Below, in pieces: positions 46,857 to 55,529 of a stretch of 64,000 nucleotides of DNA. The notes beneath the pieces were generated by a model, which ran no database searches, was not told the DNA's origin, and worked only from the letters and a program-made list of their open reading frames with translations. This DNA is from AP-16 sp963755055 (GTDB lineage Bacteria; Pseudomonadota; Alphaproteobacteria; Rhizobiales; Xanthobacteraceae). A program made the translations under genes and the position numbers. Within the stretch, counting starts at the first letter, position 1. The number at the start of each line of letters is the position of its first letter. The DNA lies in NCBI GenBank assembly GCA_963755055.1, contig CAVWIS010000017.1, positions 186,001-250,000 on the forward strand, written 5' to 3'.

Positions 46857-48497
46857 ATGCTGCGCTTGGCCCAGACACGCACGGAGGTGCCGCAAGCGGA
46901 AATGCAGGCCGCCTCGCCGGCGGCCGCTTTCGCCGGCACAGATCCGCCGCTGTGGGAGGGGCTCGGCGGGGTGACGTACAGGATCACGACCGCGAACGAG
47001 CTGGCGCAGTCCTATTTCAATCAAGGGCTCCGGCTCACCTACGCGTTCAATCACAGCGAGGCGCAGCGCGCCTTCCGCAAGGCGCAGAAGCTCGATCCTG
47101 ACTGCGCCATGTGCTTCTGGGGCGAAGCGCTGGTGCTTGGGCCCAACATCAATCTGCCGATGCAGGAAGACGCGGTGGCGCCGGCCTTCGCGGCAGCCGA
47201 GAAGGCGCGCATGCTCGCCCCCAAGGCGAGCCCGCGCGAGCAGGCGCTGATTGCGGCGGTCTCGACCCGCTACGCCAAGGACGCGAAGGCGGACCGGGTG
47301 CCGCTCGATGCCGCTTATGCGTCAGCCATGGAGAAGGTCGCGGCGCAGTTCCCGGACGATAACGAGATCGCGGTGCTCTACGCCGAATCGGTGATGGACC
47401 TCAGCCCGTGGAATTACTGGCAGCCCGGCGGCCGCGCGCCAAACCAGCAGAGCGGCCCCATCGTGCCGACGCTCGAACGCGTGCTGGCGCGCGACCCGAA
47501 CCATCCGGGCGCGATCCACTATTACATCCACGCGGTGGAGGCGTCGGACCGGCCGGAGCGCGCCGAGCCCTATGCGGACCGGCTGCGGGGGGCCATTCCC
47601 GGCGCCGGCCACCTCGTGCACATGCCGAGCCACATCTACTACCGGGTCGGGCGCTATCTTGACGCGCTGGCCGACAACAAGACGGCGATCGGGGTGGACG
47701 AAAAATATCTGGCGGCGACCAATGCGCCCATGGGCGTGTATCGTCTCGGGTACTACCCGCACAACGTCCATTTCGTGCTGGCGTCTGCCCAGATGGCGGG
47801 CGACGGACCCACCGTCATCGCGGCGGCCGAGAAGCTGCGCGGCCTCATCCCCGACGAGGTCGCGCGCGGCATCGCGCTGGTGCAGCCAGTCAAGGCGGCG
47901 CCTTACTTCGCCCATGCGCTGTTCAGCCCTTCCGCCACCGTTCTGGCGCTCCCCGATCCCGGCGACGCCATTCCGTACGTCAAGGCCATGTGGCACTACG
48001 CGCGCGGCATTGCCTACGCGGCGCAGGGCGATTTTACCGCCGCCAAGGCGGAAGCGAATGCGATCGCGGCCCTCGAGGGCGGGGATTTCACGTTGCTCAA
48101 ATCCTCGGGCGTTCCGGCACAGGACGTGCTGGCGCTGGCGCGCACTGTCATCGAAGCCCGCGTCGCGCAGCGTCAGGGCGACAAGGCTGCAGCGATCGAG
48201 CGGTTCGAGCGGGCGGCTGCGCTGCAGGACGGGCTGCCCTACATGGAGCCGCCCTACTGGTATTACCCTGTGCGGCAGTCGCTCGCAGTCGCGCTGATGC
48301 AGGCCGGCCGACTCGACGAAGCGGAGGAGCAGTTCCAGCGCGCGCTGAAGCGCGCCCCAGGCAACGGCTGGTCGTGGTACGGGCTTGCCGAACTCTATAG
48401 GGCGCGCGGCAAGGCCGACCAGGCGAGCAAGCTGGAAGCGGATCTTGCCAAGATGTGGATCGGCGACCGACAGCAGTTGGAACTGTCGAAGTTGTGA
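46857..48497 (+). CDS. TPR repeat protein
   Basis: The 546-residue protein contains helical TPR-like repeats. The characteristic front segment is F-N-Q-G-L-R-L-T-Y-A-F-N-H-S-E-A-Q-R-A then L-D-P-D-C-A-M-C-F-W-G-E-A, followed by G-P-N-I-N and later H-P-G-A-I-H-Y-Y-I-H-A-V-E and M-P-S-H-I-Y-Y. The C-terminal part has two clear TPR units (L-D-E-A-E-E-Q-F-Q-R-A-L). The family is usually exported; here the first ATG gives no signal peptide, but one is encoded in another frame just upstream. Function unknown; the conserved histidines suggest metal or ligand binding. Confidence 0.8.
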   Translation: MLRLAQTRTEVPQAEMQAASPAAAFAGTDPPLWEGLGGVTYRITTANELAQSYFNQGLRLTYAFNHSEAQRAFRKAQKLDPDCAMCFWGEALVLGPNINLPMQEDAVAPAFAAAEKARMLAPKASPREQALIAAVSTRYAKDAKADRVPLDAAYASAMEKVAAQFPDDNEIAVLYAESVMDLSPWNYWQPGGRAPNQQSGPIVPTLERVLARDPNHPGAIHYYIHAVEASDRPERAEPYADRLRGAIPGAGHLVHMPSHIYYRVGRYLDALADNKTAIGVDEKYLAATNAPMGVYRLGYYPHNVHFVLASAQMAGDGPTVIAAAEKLRGLIPDEVARGIALVQPVKAAPYFAHALFSPSATVLALPDPGDAIPYVKAMWHYARGIAYAAQGDFTAAKAEANAIAALEGGDFTLLKSSGVPAQDVLALARTVIEARVAQRQGDKAAAIERFERAAALQDGLPYMEPPYWYYPVRQSLAVALMQAGRLDEAEEQFQRALKRAPGNGWSWYGLAELYRARGKADQASKLEADLAKMWIGDRQQLELSKL

Positions 48498-48539
48498 CCC
48501 TCAACGCGTGGTGCCGCCAGGCGGAGGGCGCTGAAATTG

Positions 48540-48571
48540 ACTGCCCGCGGACCTCAATGGCCGCGGGCAGT
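48540..48571 (+). terminator. Hairpin terminator after the TPR gene
   Basis: ACTGCCCGCGG (48540-48550) pairs perfectly with CCGCGGGCAGT (48561-48571) around a 10-base loop, 43 bases after the TPR stop. No strong T-run follows. Confidence 0.6.
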
Positions 48572-48586
48572 GCGCGCTGTGGGAGA

Positions 48587-48730
48587 CACAATGTCTCAAA
48601 TGGGTCATTCGCGTCGTTTAAGACCTGTCGGCGCTATGTCCGCTCTAACCCAAACAGCAGACATTTCCGGACCCGGTCGGCACTTCGCATTTGTGCCAAA
48701 TGCGAACTCACGCAGTGCAACAAACAGCGA
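48587..48730 (+). repeat. Dispersed rhizobial repeat (ATGTCCGCT...GGTCGGCACTTCGCATTTGTGCC)
   Basis: The sequence contains ATGGGTCATTCGCGTCGTTT, ATGTCCGCTCTA, a CAGACAT counter-element and GCACTTCGCATTTGTGCCAAA. This succession is the well-known intergenic element of Bradyrhizobium-like genomes that gives spurious frames reading M-S-A-L...A-D-I...V-P-K-A-D; here one frame reads M-S-A-L-T-Q-T-A-D-I. It is not a gene. It separates the TPR gene from the autotransporter. Confidence 0.55.
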
Positions 48731-48968
48731 CGTCATTCGATCACTTCGTCGTCGAGTTCAACTGAGATCGGAGCTTGTGTACTGCGGTCGTTCCCGACGG
48801 CCGCAACTGCGACGGCAACGGTGTCAATACCGAGAGCATGTGTTTTCCGCTTTTGTCCCCGAAAGCGGAGCTGCGGCCGCCGAGCGGTGGGGAATCCTTA
48901 TTGCTTCGACCTCTGGTTGAGCCGATAGTCGCTTAGCTCTTGAAAAGCCTGCGGGGGAGAACGCCGGC

Positions 48969-51653
48969 ATGAAATCAGGAGACCATCGTTCCAGACGGTT
49001 GGCGCGAGCCACGATGCGCTCGATGCGACCTGTGTCCCGGAGACGTTGGGGCGCGGCCTTGCTTGCCGCCACCTGCCTGTCGCCGGCCGGTGTCGCCGCC
49101 CAGATCTGGAATGGCACGACGAGTTCCGACTTTCAGGTGTCGTCCAACTGGAGCCCAGCCATCGTACCGTCAGGCGCCGGCGCGACGGCGACATTCGTGA
49201 ATAATAAGGGTGTCACCAGCGTCACGAACGCCAGCGGCACCATCGGCGGCCTCCTGTTCAATGACAGCAATACCCCGTCCTACACGATCGACCTCGGTTT
49301 CCAGGGGCTGACCCTCGCCAGTACAGGTATCGTCAACAATTCGTCTGTCCTGCAGACCATTACCGGTGGCGGGACTTCCGGCATCCTCCAGATAAACGCC
49401 GGGACGTTGTTCAACGTGAACCTTGCGATGACGAGCTCGAACATCATTTTCGCCGGCACGGCCTCGGCCGGCAACGCCAGCATCACGAACATTTCCAACG
49501 TGAACATGAACAACTCATCGACGCTGGCGAACGCCACCGTCACGAAGAACGGCGGTGCCCTGAATTTTCTCAACACTTCGAGCGGCGGCCAGGCCAGCGT
49601 TATCCTGAACGGCAGCGGCCGGCTCCAGTTTGCCAACTACACCGGCGCAGGTACCACAATCGGGTCCCTCGCAGGATCGGGGACCGTGAACTTGACTGAC
49701 ATCTCTAACGCTCAGACCAAGTCGCTGACGATCGGCGGCAACAACCAGTCGACGACCTTCAGCGGCCAGATCGTCGGTGGCGGCTCGATCGTGAAGGCCG
49801 GCAGCGGCACGCTGGTCCTAACGGGCGACAACACCTATTCCGGCGGCACGACGATCAATACCGGCACGCTGCAGATCGGCAATGGCGGCGCGACGGGCAG
49901 TGTCCCGGGCAACATCGTCAACAATGCTGCGCTGGCGTTCAACCGCTCCGACGACGTCACCTACGGCGGGGTGATCTCGGGCACCGGCAGCCTGACGCAG
50001 GCGGGCTCGGGCCAGCTGACGCTCACGGGCACCAACACCTTCACCGGCGGCACTACGGTGAATGCCGGCCGGCTGGCGGTGAACGGCAGCCTGGCGAGCG
50101 GCGTCACTGTGCTGGGCGGCGGCAACCTCGGCGGCACCGGCACGATCGGCGGCAATGTCACCGTCAACGGCACGATCTCGCCGGGCAACTCGATCGGCAC
50201 GATCAACATCACCGGCAACTACACCCAGAACGCGGGCTCGACCTACCAGGTCGAGGTCGGTTCCCAAAGCGACCTCATAAACATCACCGGCAACGCCACG
50301 ATCAACGGCGGCACGGTGGCCGTGCAGGGCGTCGCCGGTGCGCGCCAGACGACCTATACGATCGTCACGGCCGCGGGCGGCGTCACGGGTACCTACTCGG
50401 GTCTTACCAGCAACTTTGCCTTCGTCACACCGTCACTCTCCTACAACGCGCAGAACGTCTTCCTGACGCTGCAGACGTCCTTCGCGGGCGGCGCCCAGAC
50501 CGGCAACGAGCGCGAGGTCGGCGGTGCGCTGGACAAGATCAAGGACGCGGCATCGGGCGACCTCGAGACCGTTGTGACGGTGCTGGCCAACCTCGACAGG
50601 CAGCGAGGCCCGTCGCTGCTGGATGTGATCAGCGGCCAGCCCTATGCCGACTTCGGCACCATGAACGTCAACAACGGCGCCCTGTTCATGAACGCGCTCG
50701 CCCAGCAGATGGCCATGGCACGCGGCGGCGCTGGCGGCGGGCAGCGCCAGGCGCTGGCCCAGGCCTGCGATGTCGCTGCCTGCGAGGGGCCGGGCCCGTG
50801 GAGCGCCTGGGGGAGTGCGCTGGGCGGATTGGGCTCGGTGCTGGGCGACGGCAACACCAGCACGCTCAACTACAACTTCGGCGGCGCCGCGGTGGGCGTC
50901 GACTACCGCTTCGACCCGCGCTTCCTGGTGGGCATCGGCGTCGGCTACACCCATGGCACGGAGTGGGTGAACGGCTTCCCGGGCCAGGCCTGGAGCGACA
51001 GCGTTAGCGTGGCGGCCTATGGCAGCTTCACGCCCATGGGGCCATGGGCCGGCTTCTACATCGATGCGCTGGCCGGCTACGCCTACTACAGCAACCAGCT
51101 GCAGCGGCAGATGTCGATCCCCGGCCTGCAGCCGCGCACCGCCACCGGCAGCACCGGCGCCAACCAGTTCCTGGGCCAGGTCGAGACCGGCTACAGGCTC
51201 GGCATCTATGCGCCGGCGTTGGCCACCCTCACGCCCTTCGGCCGGCTGCAGGGGAGCAGCGTGACGCAAAACGCCTTCACCGAGGCGGGCGCCCAGTCGC
51301 TCAACCTGAACGTGGCGCAACAGACCACCAACTCGCTGCGCACGGTGCTGGGCGCGGACCTCGCAGGGGCGATCGGGCTGGGCAACGAGCGGAAGCTCGA
51401 CCTGGCGCTGCGGCTGGGCTGGATGCACGAGTTCGCTTACACCGGCCGGCCGATCACGGCGGCTTTCTCCGGCGGCCCCTCGGCCGCTTTCACCGTCTAC
51501 GCCGCCACGCCGCAGCGCGACAGCGCCCTCGTCAGCTTGATGGCCAGCGCCGCCGTCACCGACGCCATCCAGGTCTACCTGCGCTACGACGGCACGGTCG
51601 GCGGCGGCACCGACAACCACATGCTGAATGTCGGCGCGCGCTTCTCCTGGTGA
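48969..51653 (+). CDS. Autotransporter (type Va secretion) protein
   Basis: The 894-residue protein has a long basic lead and signal peptide (A-A-L-L-A-A-T-C-L...A-A-Q). Its beta-helical passenger carries autotransporter-associated repeats (K-A-G-S-G-T-L-V-L-T-G-D-N-T-Y-S-G-G-T-T near 280, Q-A-G-S-G-Q-L-T-L-T-G-T-N-T-F near 345) and G-T-I-S-P-G-N-S-I-G-T-I-N near 400. A linker leads to a C-terminal 12-strand barrel (~620-894) starting G-P-G-P-W-S-A-W-G and ending with the aromatic F-S-W. It is exported through its own barrel and displayed on the surface, possibly as an adhesin. A paired-cysteine segment (C-D-V-A-A-C-E-G) precedes the barrel. No neighbouring protease gene. Confidence 0.92.
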   Translation: MKSGDHRSRRLARATMRSMRPVSRRRWGAALLAATCLSPAGVAAQIWNGTTSSDFQVSSNWSPAIVPSGAGATATFVNNKGVTSVTNASGTIGGLLFNDSNTPSYTIDLGFQGLTLASTGIVNNSSVLQTITGGGTSGILQINAGTLFNVNLAMTSSNIIFAGTASAGNASITNISNVNMNNSSTLANATVTKNGGALNFLNTSSGGQASVILNGSGRLQFANYTGAGTTIGSLAGSGTVNLTDISNAQTKSLTIGGNNQSTTFSGQIVGGGSIVKAGSGTLVLTGDNTYSGGTTINTGTLQIGNGGATGSVPGNIVNNAALAFNRSDDVTYGGVISGTGSLTQAGSGQLTLTGTNTFTGGTTVNAGRLAVNGSLASGVTVLGGGNLGGTGTIGGNVTVNGTISPGNSIGTINITGNYTQNAGSTYQVEVGSQSDLINITGNATINGGTVAVQGVAGARQTTYTIVTAAGGVTGTYSGLTSNFAFVTPSLSYNAQNVFLTLQTSFAGGAQTGNEREVGGALDKIKDAASGDLETVVTVLANLDRQRGPSLLDVISGQPYADFGTMNVNNGALFMNALAQQMAMARGGAGGGQRQALAQACDVAACEGPGPWSAWGSALGGLGSVLGDGNTSTLNYNFGGAAVGVDYRFDPRFLVGIGVGYTHGTEWVNGFPGQAWSDSVSVAAYGSFTPMGPWAGFYIDALAGYAYYSNQLQRQMSIPGLQPRTATGSTGANQFLGQVETGYRLGIYAPALATLTPFGRLQGSSVTQNAFTEAGAQSLNLNVAQQTTNSLRTVLGADLAGAIGLGNERKLDLALRLGWMHEFAYTGRPITAAFSGGPSAAFTVYAATPQRDSALVSLMASAAVTDAIQVYLRYDGTVGGGTDNHMLNVGARFSW

Positions 51654-51963
51654 GACGGCCGCCAACTCGCCGACCTTGATTTCCCTCGTTCAACAAGAAC
51701 GGGGTGGCGTCACCGCCCCCAGGTCCACCGCAGGTGCGCACGACTTACATGCCCCACCGCTAGTCGCGGTCGGGAGGGTCGGGCCTCCGCGTGACGCGCC
51801 ACCACACGACGCCAACAGCCACCACCATCGTGCCAGCCCAAGCGACCAGCACCCAGTCGACCAACGTCATTCTAAAGCGCTCCCCTCAGTGCCGCGTGTT
51901 CAACGCCGGTCTATTGCCGGACTGGCCCAAAGCCCGCGCCGTGGTGATGCAGGCGGGCGTTGC
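51654..51963. other. Convergent intergenic stretch, nothing recognised
   Basis: No gene, hairpin or repeat that I can support. It separates the autotransporter from the minus-strand small-gene pair. Confidence 0.4.
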
Positions 51964-52260
51964 TCAGTTAGTGACGGGTCCGGCGCGCTTCTTGAAGCGG
52001 TCTTTCGCATCCCAGTAAGCGCTGTTGTTAATGCCGGTTGGCGACGCGACCGCTGCCACCGTTTGCTTCGGCGGCTTGCTGGGTACGCATGCAGCGTAGA
52101 TCAGCGCCGGCAGCGGCATGAAGACGTAGGCGATGAACTCGCCAAGCGGGCTGCGGTTCTTCTCTTCGAGCAGCGTGCAGGTGACGAACAGGCAGCCGAA
52201 CCAAGTCAGAATGCCGCCGAGCATCAGCATGTCGAAGAGGGCGGTGAAGAGGCCAGGCAT
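51964..52260 (-). CDS. Small membrane protein of unknown function
   Basis: The 98-residue protein has two hydrophobic segments (L-F-D-M-L-M-L-G-G-I-L-T-W-F-G-C-L-F near 7-27 and F-I-A-Y-V-F-M-P-L-P-A-L-I-Y near 42-58) and a basic soluble tail (Y-W-D-A-K-D-R-F-K-K-R). Its start overlaps the stop of the preceding small gene (ATGA), so the two form an operon. I do not recognise the family. It is part of the small-gene island running to 60 kb. Confidence 0.65.
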   Translation of the reverse strand: MPGLFTALFDMLMLGGILTWFGCLFVTCTLLEEKNRSPLGEFIAYVFMPLPALIYAACVPSKPPKQTVAAVASPTGINNSAYWDAKDRFKKRAGPVTN

Positions 52261-52502
52261 CAGACCACGACCTCGCTCAGCTTAAGCTGGATGTAGGCCC
52301 GCCACGCCTTGTCGGCCTGCTTGGCGATGGCGAGCTTGCCCATGAAACAGGTCGAGCCGATGTCGCTGCCGAGGATGATCATCGGCCTGCCCTTGGCGCT
52401 CCGATAGTGGTAGCGACCATGGTGCCAGTACACGCGGGCGAATTCGGGCTTCGCCAACTCGGGATGGCTGGTGCGCGCACGCACCTTGGTAGTCGTCTTC
52501 AC
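52260..52502 (-). CDS. Small soluble basic protein
   Basis: The 80-residue protein contains V-Y-W-H-H-G-R-Y-H-Y-R-S-A-K-G-R-P-M-I-I-L-G and W-R-A-Y-I-Q-L-K-L-S-E-V. The mix of aromatic and basic residues suggests nucleic-acid or polyanion binding, but I do not recognise the family. It is translationally coupled with the downstream membrane protein. Both are typical of accessory islands. Confidence 0.6.
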   Translation of the reverse strand: MKTTTKVRARTSHPELAKPEFARVYWHHGRYHYRSAKGRPMIILGSDIGSTCFMGKLAIAKQADKAWRAYIQLKLSEVVV

Positions 52503-52823
52503 AGTCAGTCCTTCTGTCAGTGGCGGAATTGCCGCACTGGCTCAAGCCCGCGCTGCTTTCGCAGGCGGAACTCCGGGCCATTTTAGGCATCACGCGCTGA
52601 TCTGCATTGATTTCGCCCGTCAGAGTCTTGACCTTTGCCGTCACGTCCGCTCGAAACGCCGCGGCAGCGCCGTGATAGCTGCGATGCGGGACAGGGCTTC
52701 ATGCAGCGTCATGGGGCCGCTCTCGTCGCTTTGCGTGCCATGTCAACTGTTGACCATTGCCGCCATGCCGGCACGGTAACTCGCGGAGCAGACACTGCCG
52801 ATGGCAGGCTCCCGTTAACCCGT
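52503..52823. other. Intergenic stretch, nothing recognised
   Basis: No supportable gene. It presumably contains the promoter of the minus-strand pair at its left end. Confidence 0.35.
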
Positions 52824-53000
52824 TGACCACCACCGCCGGCAACCACCGTCTGGGGCGGGTTGGAAATCGGGTCCGATCGTTCTCGCGGTCGTCTCCGGCG
52901 TAGACGAGGACTGCGCCAGCAACTTCTCGTCCGTCCCCTCGATCTGATAGATGGCAAGGCTGCATTCGCCGCGCACCTTGCCGGACGTCCAACCCTGCAA
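52824..53000 (-). CDS. Doubtful small hypothetical protein
   Basis: The frame starts M-Q-G-W-T-S-G-K-V-R-G-E-C-S-L-A-I-Y and continues with protein-like sequence (D-E-K-L-L-A-Q-S-S-S-T), but the end (C-R-R-W-W-S-T-G) looks like read-through. It may be the C-terminal part of a larger lost gene. No family recognised; no ribosome-binding site is evident. Confidence 0.3.
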
Positions 53001-53034
53001 TGATACGTCGATCAGGTAAGGTGTAGGGGGTCGG

Positions 53035-53445
53035 TCAGTTGCCGCACGCCCCGATGCTGACCGGTGCGTAGGTCACGCGCAGGTTGCCCGTCGTGTCGTA
53101 CAGGCGGAACACGACGCTGAACCCCTTGCTCATGTATCTGCGCAACTGCGTACTGTGGCACGCGGTCTCGGCGTACTGGGGCCATGCATCAGCCTTGTCA
53201 CGATCGGTTGCCATTGCCTGCCAATCGTTTTCGGTGGGGCGGGGTTCTTTCGTGCCCAAGATCAGCGTATTGCCGGCCAGCTTGATCTCCACGACGTCGG
53301 GGTTGGACGCCTTCACGTCCTTCTCCAGCTGCTTGGTCATGGCTCCCCAGGCGTCGTGAAACTGATCTTCGTCGCGCGGAGTGGCGTGGCTGCTGACCGT
53401 CAGCGCCAGGAACGCAGCCAGGGTCGCGGTGATGGACCGCGTCAC
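53035..53445 (-). CDS. Small exported protein of unknown function
   Basis: The 136-residue product starts with GTG (V-T-R-S-I-T-A-T-L-A-A-F-L-A-L-T-V-S-S), a signal peptide with likely cleavage after S-S-H-A. The mature part is about 110 residues with T-K-Q-L-E-K-D-V-K-A-S-N, D-W-Q-A-M-A-T-D-R-D-K-A-D and C-H-S-T-Q-L-R-R-Y-M, ending G-A-C-G-N; two cysteines could form one disulfide. AGGGA lies before the GTG. Family unknown. It belongs to the island of small exported proteins. Confidence 0.55.
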   Translation of the reverse strand: MTRSITATLAAFLALTVSSHATPRDEDQFHDAWGAMTKQLEKDVKASNPDVVEIKLAGNTLILGTKEPRPTENDWQAMATDRDKADAWPQYAETACHSTQLRRYMSKGFSVVFRLYDTTGNLRVTYAPVSIGACGN

Positions 53446-53897
53446 ATCCCTAACTCGTGGTGCATTACGTCGTGGCCCCGGCGCGCCAGCATCTTGTGTG
53501 ATGGAATTATCGACGGGGCCGACTGTTTGGAACGTGATGCCCGCGATCTTCTTGCCCCGCCTAAAGTAGCAACGCACCTAATTTTCCCCCTAAATCCGAC
53601 ACTGCCCCATCATCGAGCGCTGCAAGCGCCGTGCCAGTGGCAATTTCATCACCAAAAAGGGATCAGGCTGACGCTATGCGGCGGCTCGCTGCCGTCAATC
53701 TTCAGCCGGAGCTGCTCCACCAGAACCGCCACAGTGTAAGGCGTCGTTCTCTGACGCCTGCAGGGCGCCATCTCGCGCAGCGCGATCGACGGCGTGGCGC
53801 CGCTGCGCTGGCGCGCGGTCAGGTGCTAGATCGCCTCCACAGCGGTCGGCCCAGGCGGGGCTGCCTCACCAGATCGTAGCAAGGCACGGCGCAGAAC
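53446..53897. other. Stretch without a supportable gene
   Basis: Frames on both strands lack domains, signals or ribosome-binding sites. The sequence may be decayed coding DNA; nothing repetitive is visible. Confidence 0.35.
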
Positions 53898-53999
53898 ATG
53901 CGCGACGCCGAAGCCAAGCGGAAAACCAAAGCGCGCAAGGCTGCGGTAGCGAAGGCAAAGGGAGCGGTCGCTGCCATGACGCCTAAGCGTACGGCCTGA
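53898..53999 (+). CDS. Possible 33-residue basic peptide
   Basis: The frame reads M-R-D-A-E-A-K-R-K-T-K-A-R-K-A-A-V-A-K then A-V-A-A-M-T-P-K-R-T-A and stops just before a terminator-like hairpin. It is lysine- and alanine-rich, like histone-H1-type tails. There is no clear ribosome-binding site, so it could be the tail of a lost gene. Confidence 0.3.
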   Translation: MRDAEAKRKTKARKAAVAKAKGAVAAMTPKRTA

Positions 54000-54008
54000 G
54001 ACGGCGAA

Positions 54009-54042
54009 GGCCGCTGTCTCAGGCCCATGAGAGACAGCGGCC
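54009..54042 (+). terminator. Strong hairpin
   Basis: GGCCGCTGTCTC (54009-54020) pairs perfectly with GAGACAGCGGCC (54031-54042) around a 10-base loop, 10 bases after the small basic peptide frame. It can end transcription from either side, but there is no T-run. Confidence 0.55.
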
Positions 54043-54300
54043 CCGTCGTCCAATCAACTGACGTGCTGACCGCCGAAGCGGGAGGGAGACCTGAGCACGC
54101 GGGCGAATGATACAGGCTGCCGCGCCTCGATCAAACCATCTGGCCGATGCGTTCATCTGGTGATCAGTCGGCCTTGCTTGATTTATGTCAAAGCACCAGG
54201 CCCGAAACGTCGAGAGTCTTTGATCCCTTCTTGCCACGCTTGGCGAGGCCGCGCGCCCAATGAAGCGACGCATTCCGCATAGACTCCAAAGGAGGACGAC

Positions 54301-54843
54301 ATGAGGCGAGTAAACACAATCTTGAGCGTATCCGGGTTGGTCTTGGCTCTTTCACTTCCCGGGTGGGCGCAGGTCCAAACGCTCCCGACACAGACCGTCA
54401 CCATTTCGGGCACCGTGGCGACCATCGATCATGCCAAGCGCGTCGTGAACATCAAGACGTCCGATGGCAAGTTCGAGACGGTCGACGTGCCCGCAGGCGC
54501 GAAGCGGTTCGATGAGCTCAAGGTCGGGGACAAGGTGTCGCTTGTGTATAACAACAACGTCTCGGCGAGAGTGAAGCCGCCGGGCGAGGCCCCAGTCGAT
54601 ACGGGGAGCACGACCACCACTGCCGGGCAGCAGACGCGACCGGGCGGCACGGCAGCCGTGCAGAGAACGATGACCGTGACCGTCGACGCGATCGACAAGA
54701 GCGCATCCTCGATCACCTTCGCTGGTCCGAACGGATGGAAATACAGCCGACATGTCGTCGATCCGACTGTGTTCGACAAGGTCAAGGTTGGCGACAAGGT
54801 TGACATCACCTGGAACACCGACGTCACGGTTACGGTGCAGTAA
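54301..54843 (+). CDS. Exported protein, one of an inverted gene pair
   Basis: The 180-residue protein has a signal peptide (1-23, A-L-S-L-P-G-W-A-Q) and two similar beta-rich units. The first (T-V-T-I-S-G-T-V-A-T-I-D-H-A then F-D-E-L-K-V-G-D-K-V-S-L) and the second (M-T-V-T-V-D-A-I-D-K, V-F-D-K-V-K-V-G-D-K-V-D-I-T-W) share the V-x-D-K-V-x-V-G-D-K-V pattern, so it may be an internal duplication of a small OB-like barrel. A T-G-S-T-T-T-T-A-G-Q linker separates them. Function unknown. CAAAGGAGG precedes the ATG. Its near-twin on the other strand is at 59869-60414. Confidence 0.75.
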   Translation: MRRVNTILSVSGLVLALSLPGWAQVQTLPTQTVTISGTVATIDHAKRVVNIKTSDGKFETVDVPAGAKRFDELKVGDKVSLVYNNNVSARVKPPGEAPVDTGSTTTTAGQQTRPGGTAAVQRTMTVTVDAIDKSASSITFAGPNGWKYSRHVVDPTVFDKVKVGDKVDITWNTDVTVTVQ

Positions 54844-54864
54844 GTCTTTGGGAGCAAAGAGAGA

Positions 54865-54890
54865 GGGCCGCCCGGCGAGCCGGGCGGCCC
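54865..54890 (+). terminator. Rho-independent-type hairpin after the exported protein
   Basis: GGGCCGCCCGG (54865-54875) and CCGGGCGGCCC (54880-54890) form a perfect 11-bp stem with a CGAG loop, 21 bases after the stop codon. Only ATT follows, so termination is likely but without a strong U-tract. The partner gene has an equivalent hairpin at 59820-59845. Confidence 0.75.
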
Positions 54891-55109
54891 ATTGCCTCAA
54901 CAGTAATCGACCTCGCAGGTGATGCAGTGCTTTGTCTTGGCGGGCAAGCTCAAGCAATCGACAGAGAGAGAAGGAAGCACGTAGCAATCGTCCGCCCGTA
55001 ACGATCCTTGGCGCTGGTACGCAGTTCACCACCGACGAGCCAAGTAAGCACTCGCCGCTGGCCGACGATGCTGAAAAAATCGCGCTACTCGGCCACCATT
55101 GAGGCCGCC

Positions 55110-55385
55110 ATGCCTAACATCCGCGATCTCAGCGACCCGGAGTTTGGGCCGATCAGAGCCCGGCTGGCGCGCGCCTATCTGGAGCACAAGGGCGATCTCG
55201 GGGTGCTGCTCACGGACGACGCAGAGATCATTGCGCACGTCGATGAGATCACTGCGCTCTTGTTGGCCGCGTCGCTCCGGGCGTGGCGCGCCGACAACCA
55301 GCGCTGGAAGGAGCGCTATCGCTGGTTTTTTGAGGCCATTGCGGAGCTGCAGGACGCCCTGCCGGACAAGCCGCTCGATGGCTGA
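55110..55385 (+). CDS. Small helical hypothetical protein
   Basis: The 91-residue frame reads M-P-N-I-R-D-L-S-D-P-E-F-G-P-I-R-A-R, I-A-H-V-D-E-I-T-A-L-L-L-A and W-K-E-R-Y-R-W-F-F-E-A-I-A-E-L. It is acidic and helical with no signal peptide. ATGs at 55068 and 55008 are alternatives, but 55110 gives the most compact protein. Family not recognised; the composition resembles small phage or island proteins. Confidence 0.5.
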   Translation: MPNIRDLSDPEFGPIRARLARAYLEHKGDLGVLLTDDAEIIAHVDEITALLLAASLRAWRADNQRWKERYRWFFEAIAELQDALPDKPLDG

Positions 55386-55529
55386 GCGCGGCAGCGGCGA
55401 CGAGGCGTGGCTCAAGCCACGAATGGTGGACGCCGCGTGCGCATGGCTGTTTGGATGGCGGGCTTCCGTTAACCCCCTGCCCGCCGGACCACCTCGACGG
55501 GCGAGTTGAAATCGGTCATGCTTAGTCAG

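Larger units (their letters stand above)
54250..54890 (+). repeat. Left arm of a ~0.6-kb inverted repeat
   Basis: This segment (upstream region, gene and downstream hairpin) is closely similar to the reverse complement of 59820-60470. Similarity includes the GC(G/A)(C/G)GCCCAATGAA(G/C)CGAC block upstream of the ribosome-binding site, nearly the whole coding region, and a GC-rich terminator hairpin after the stop. The two arms face each other across about 5 kb. Confidence 0.85.
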
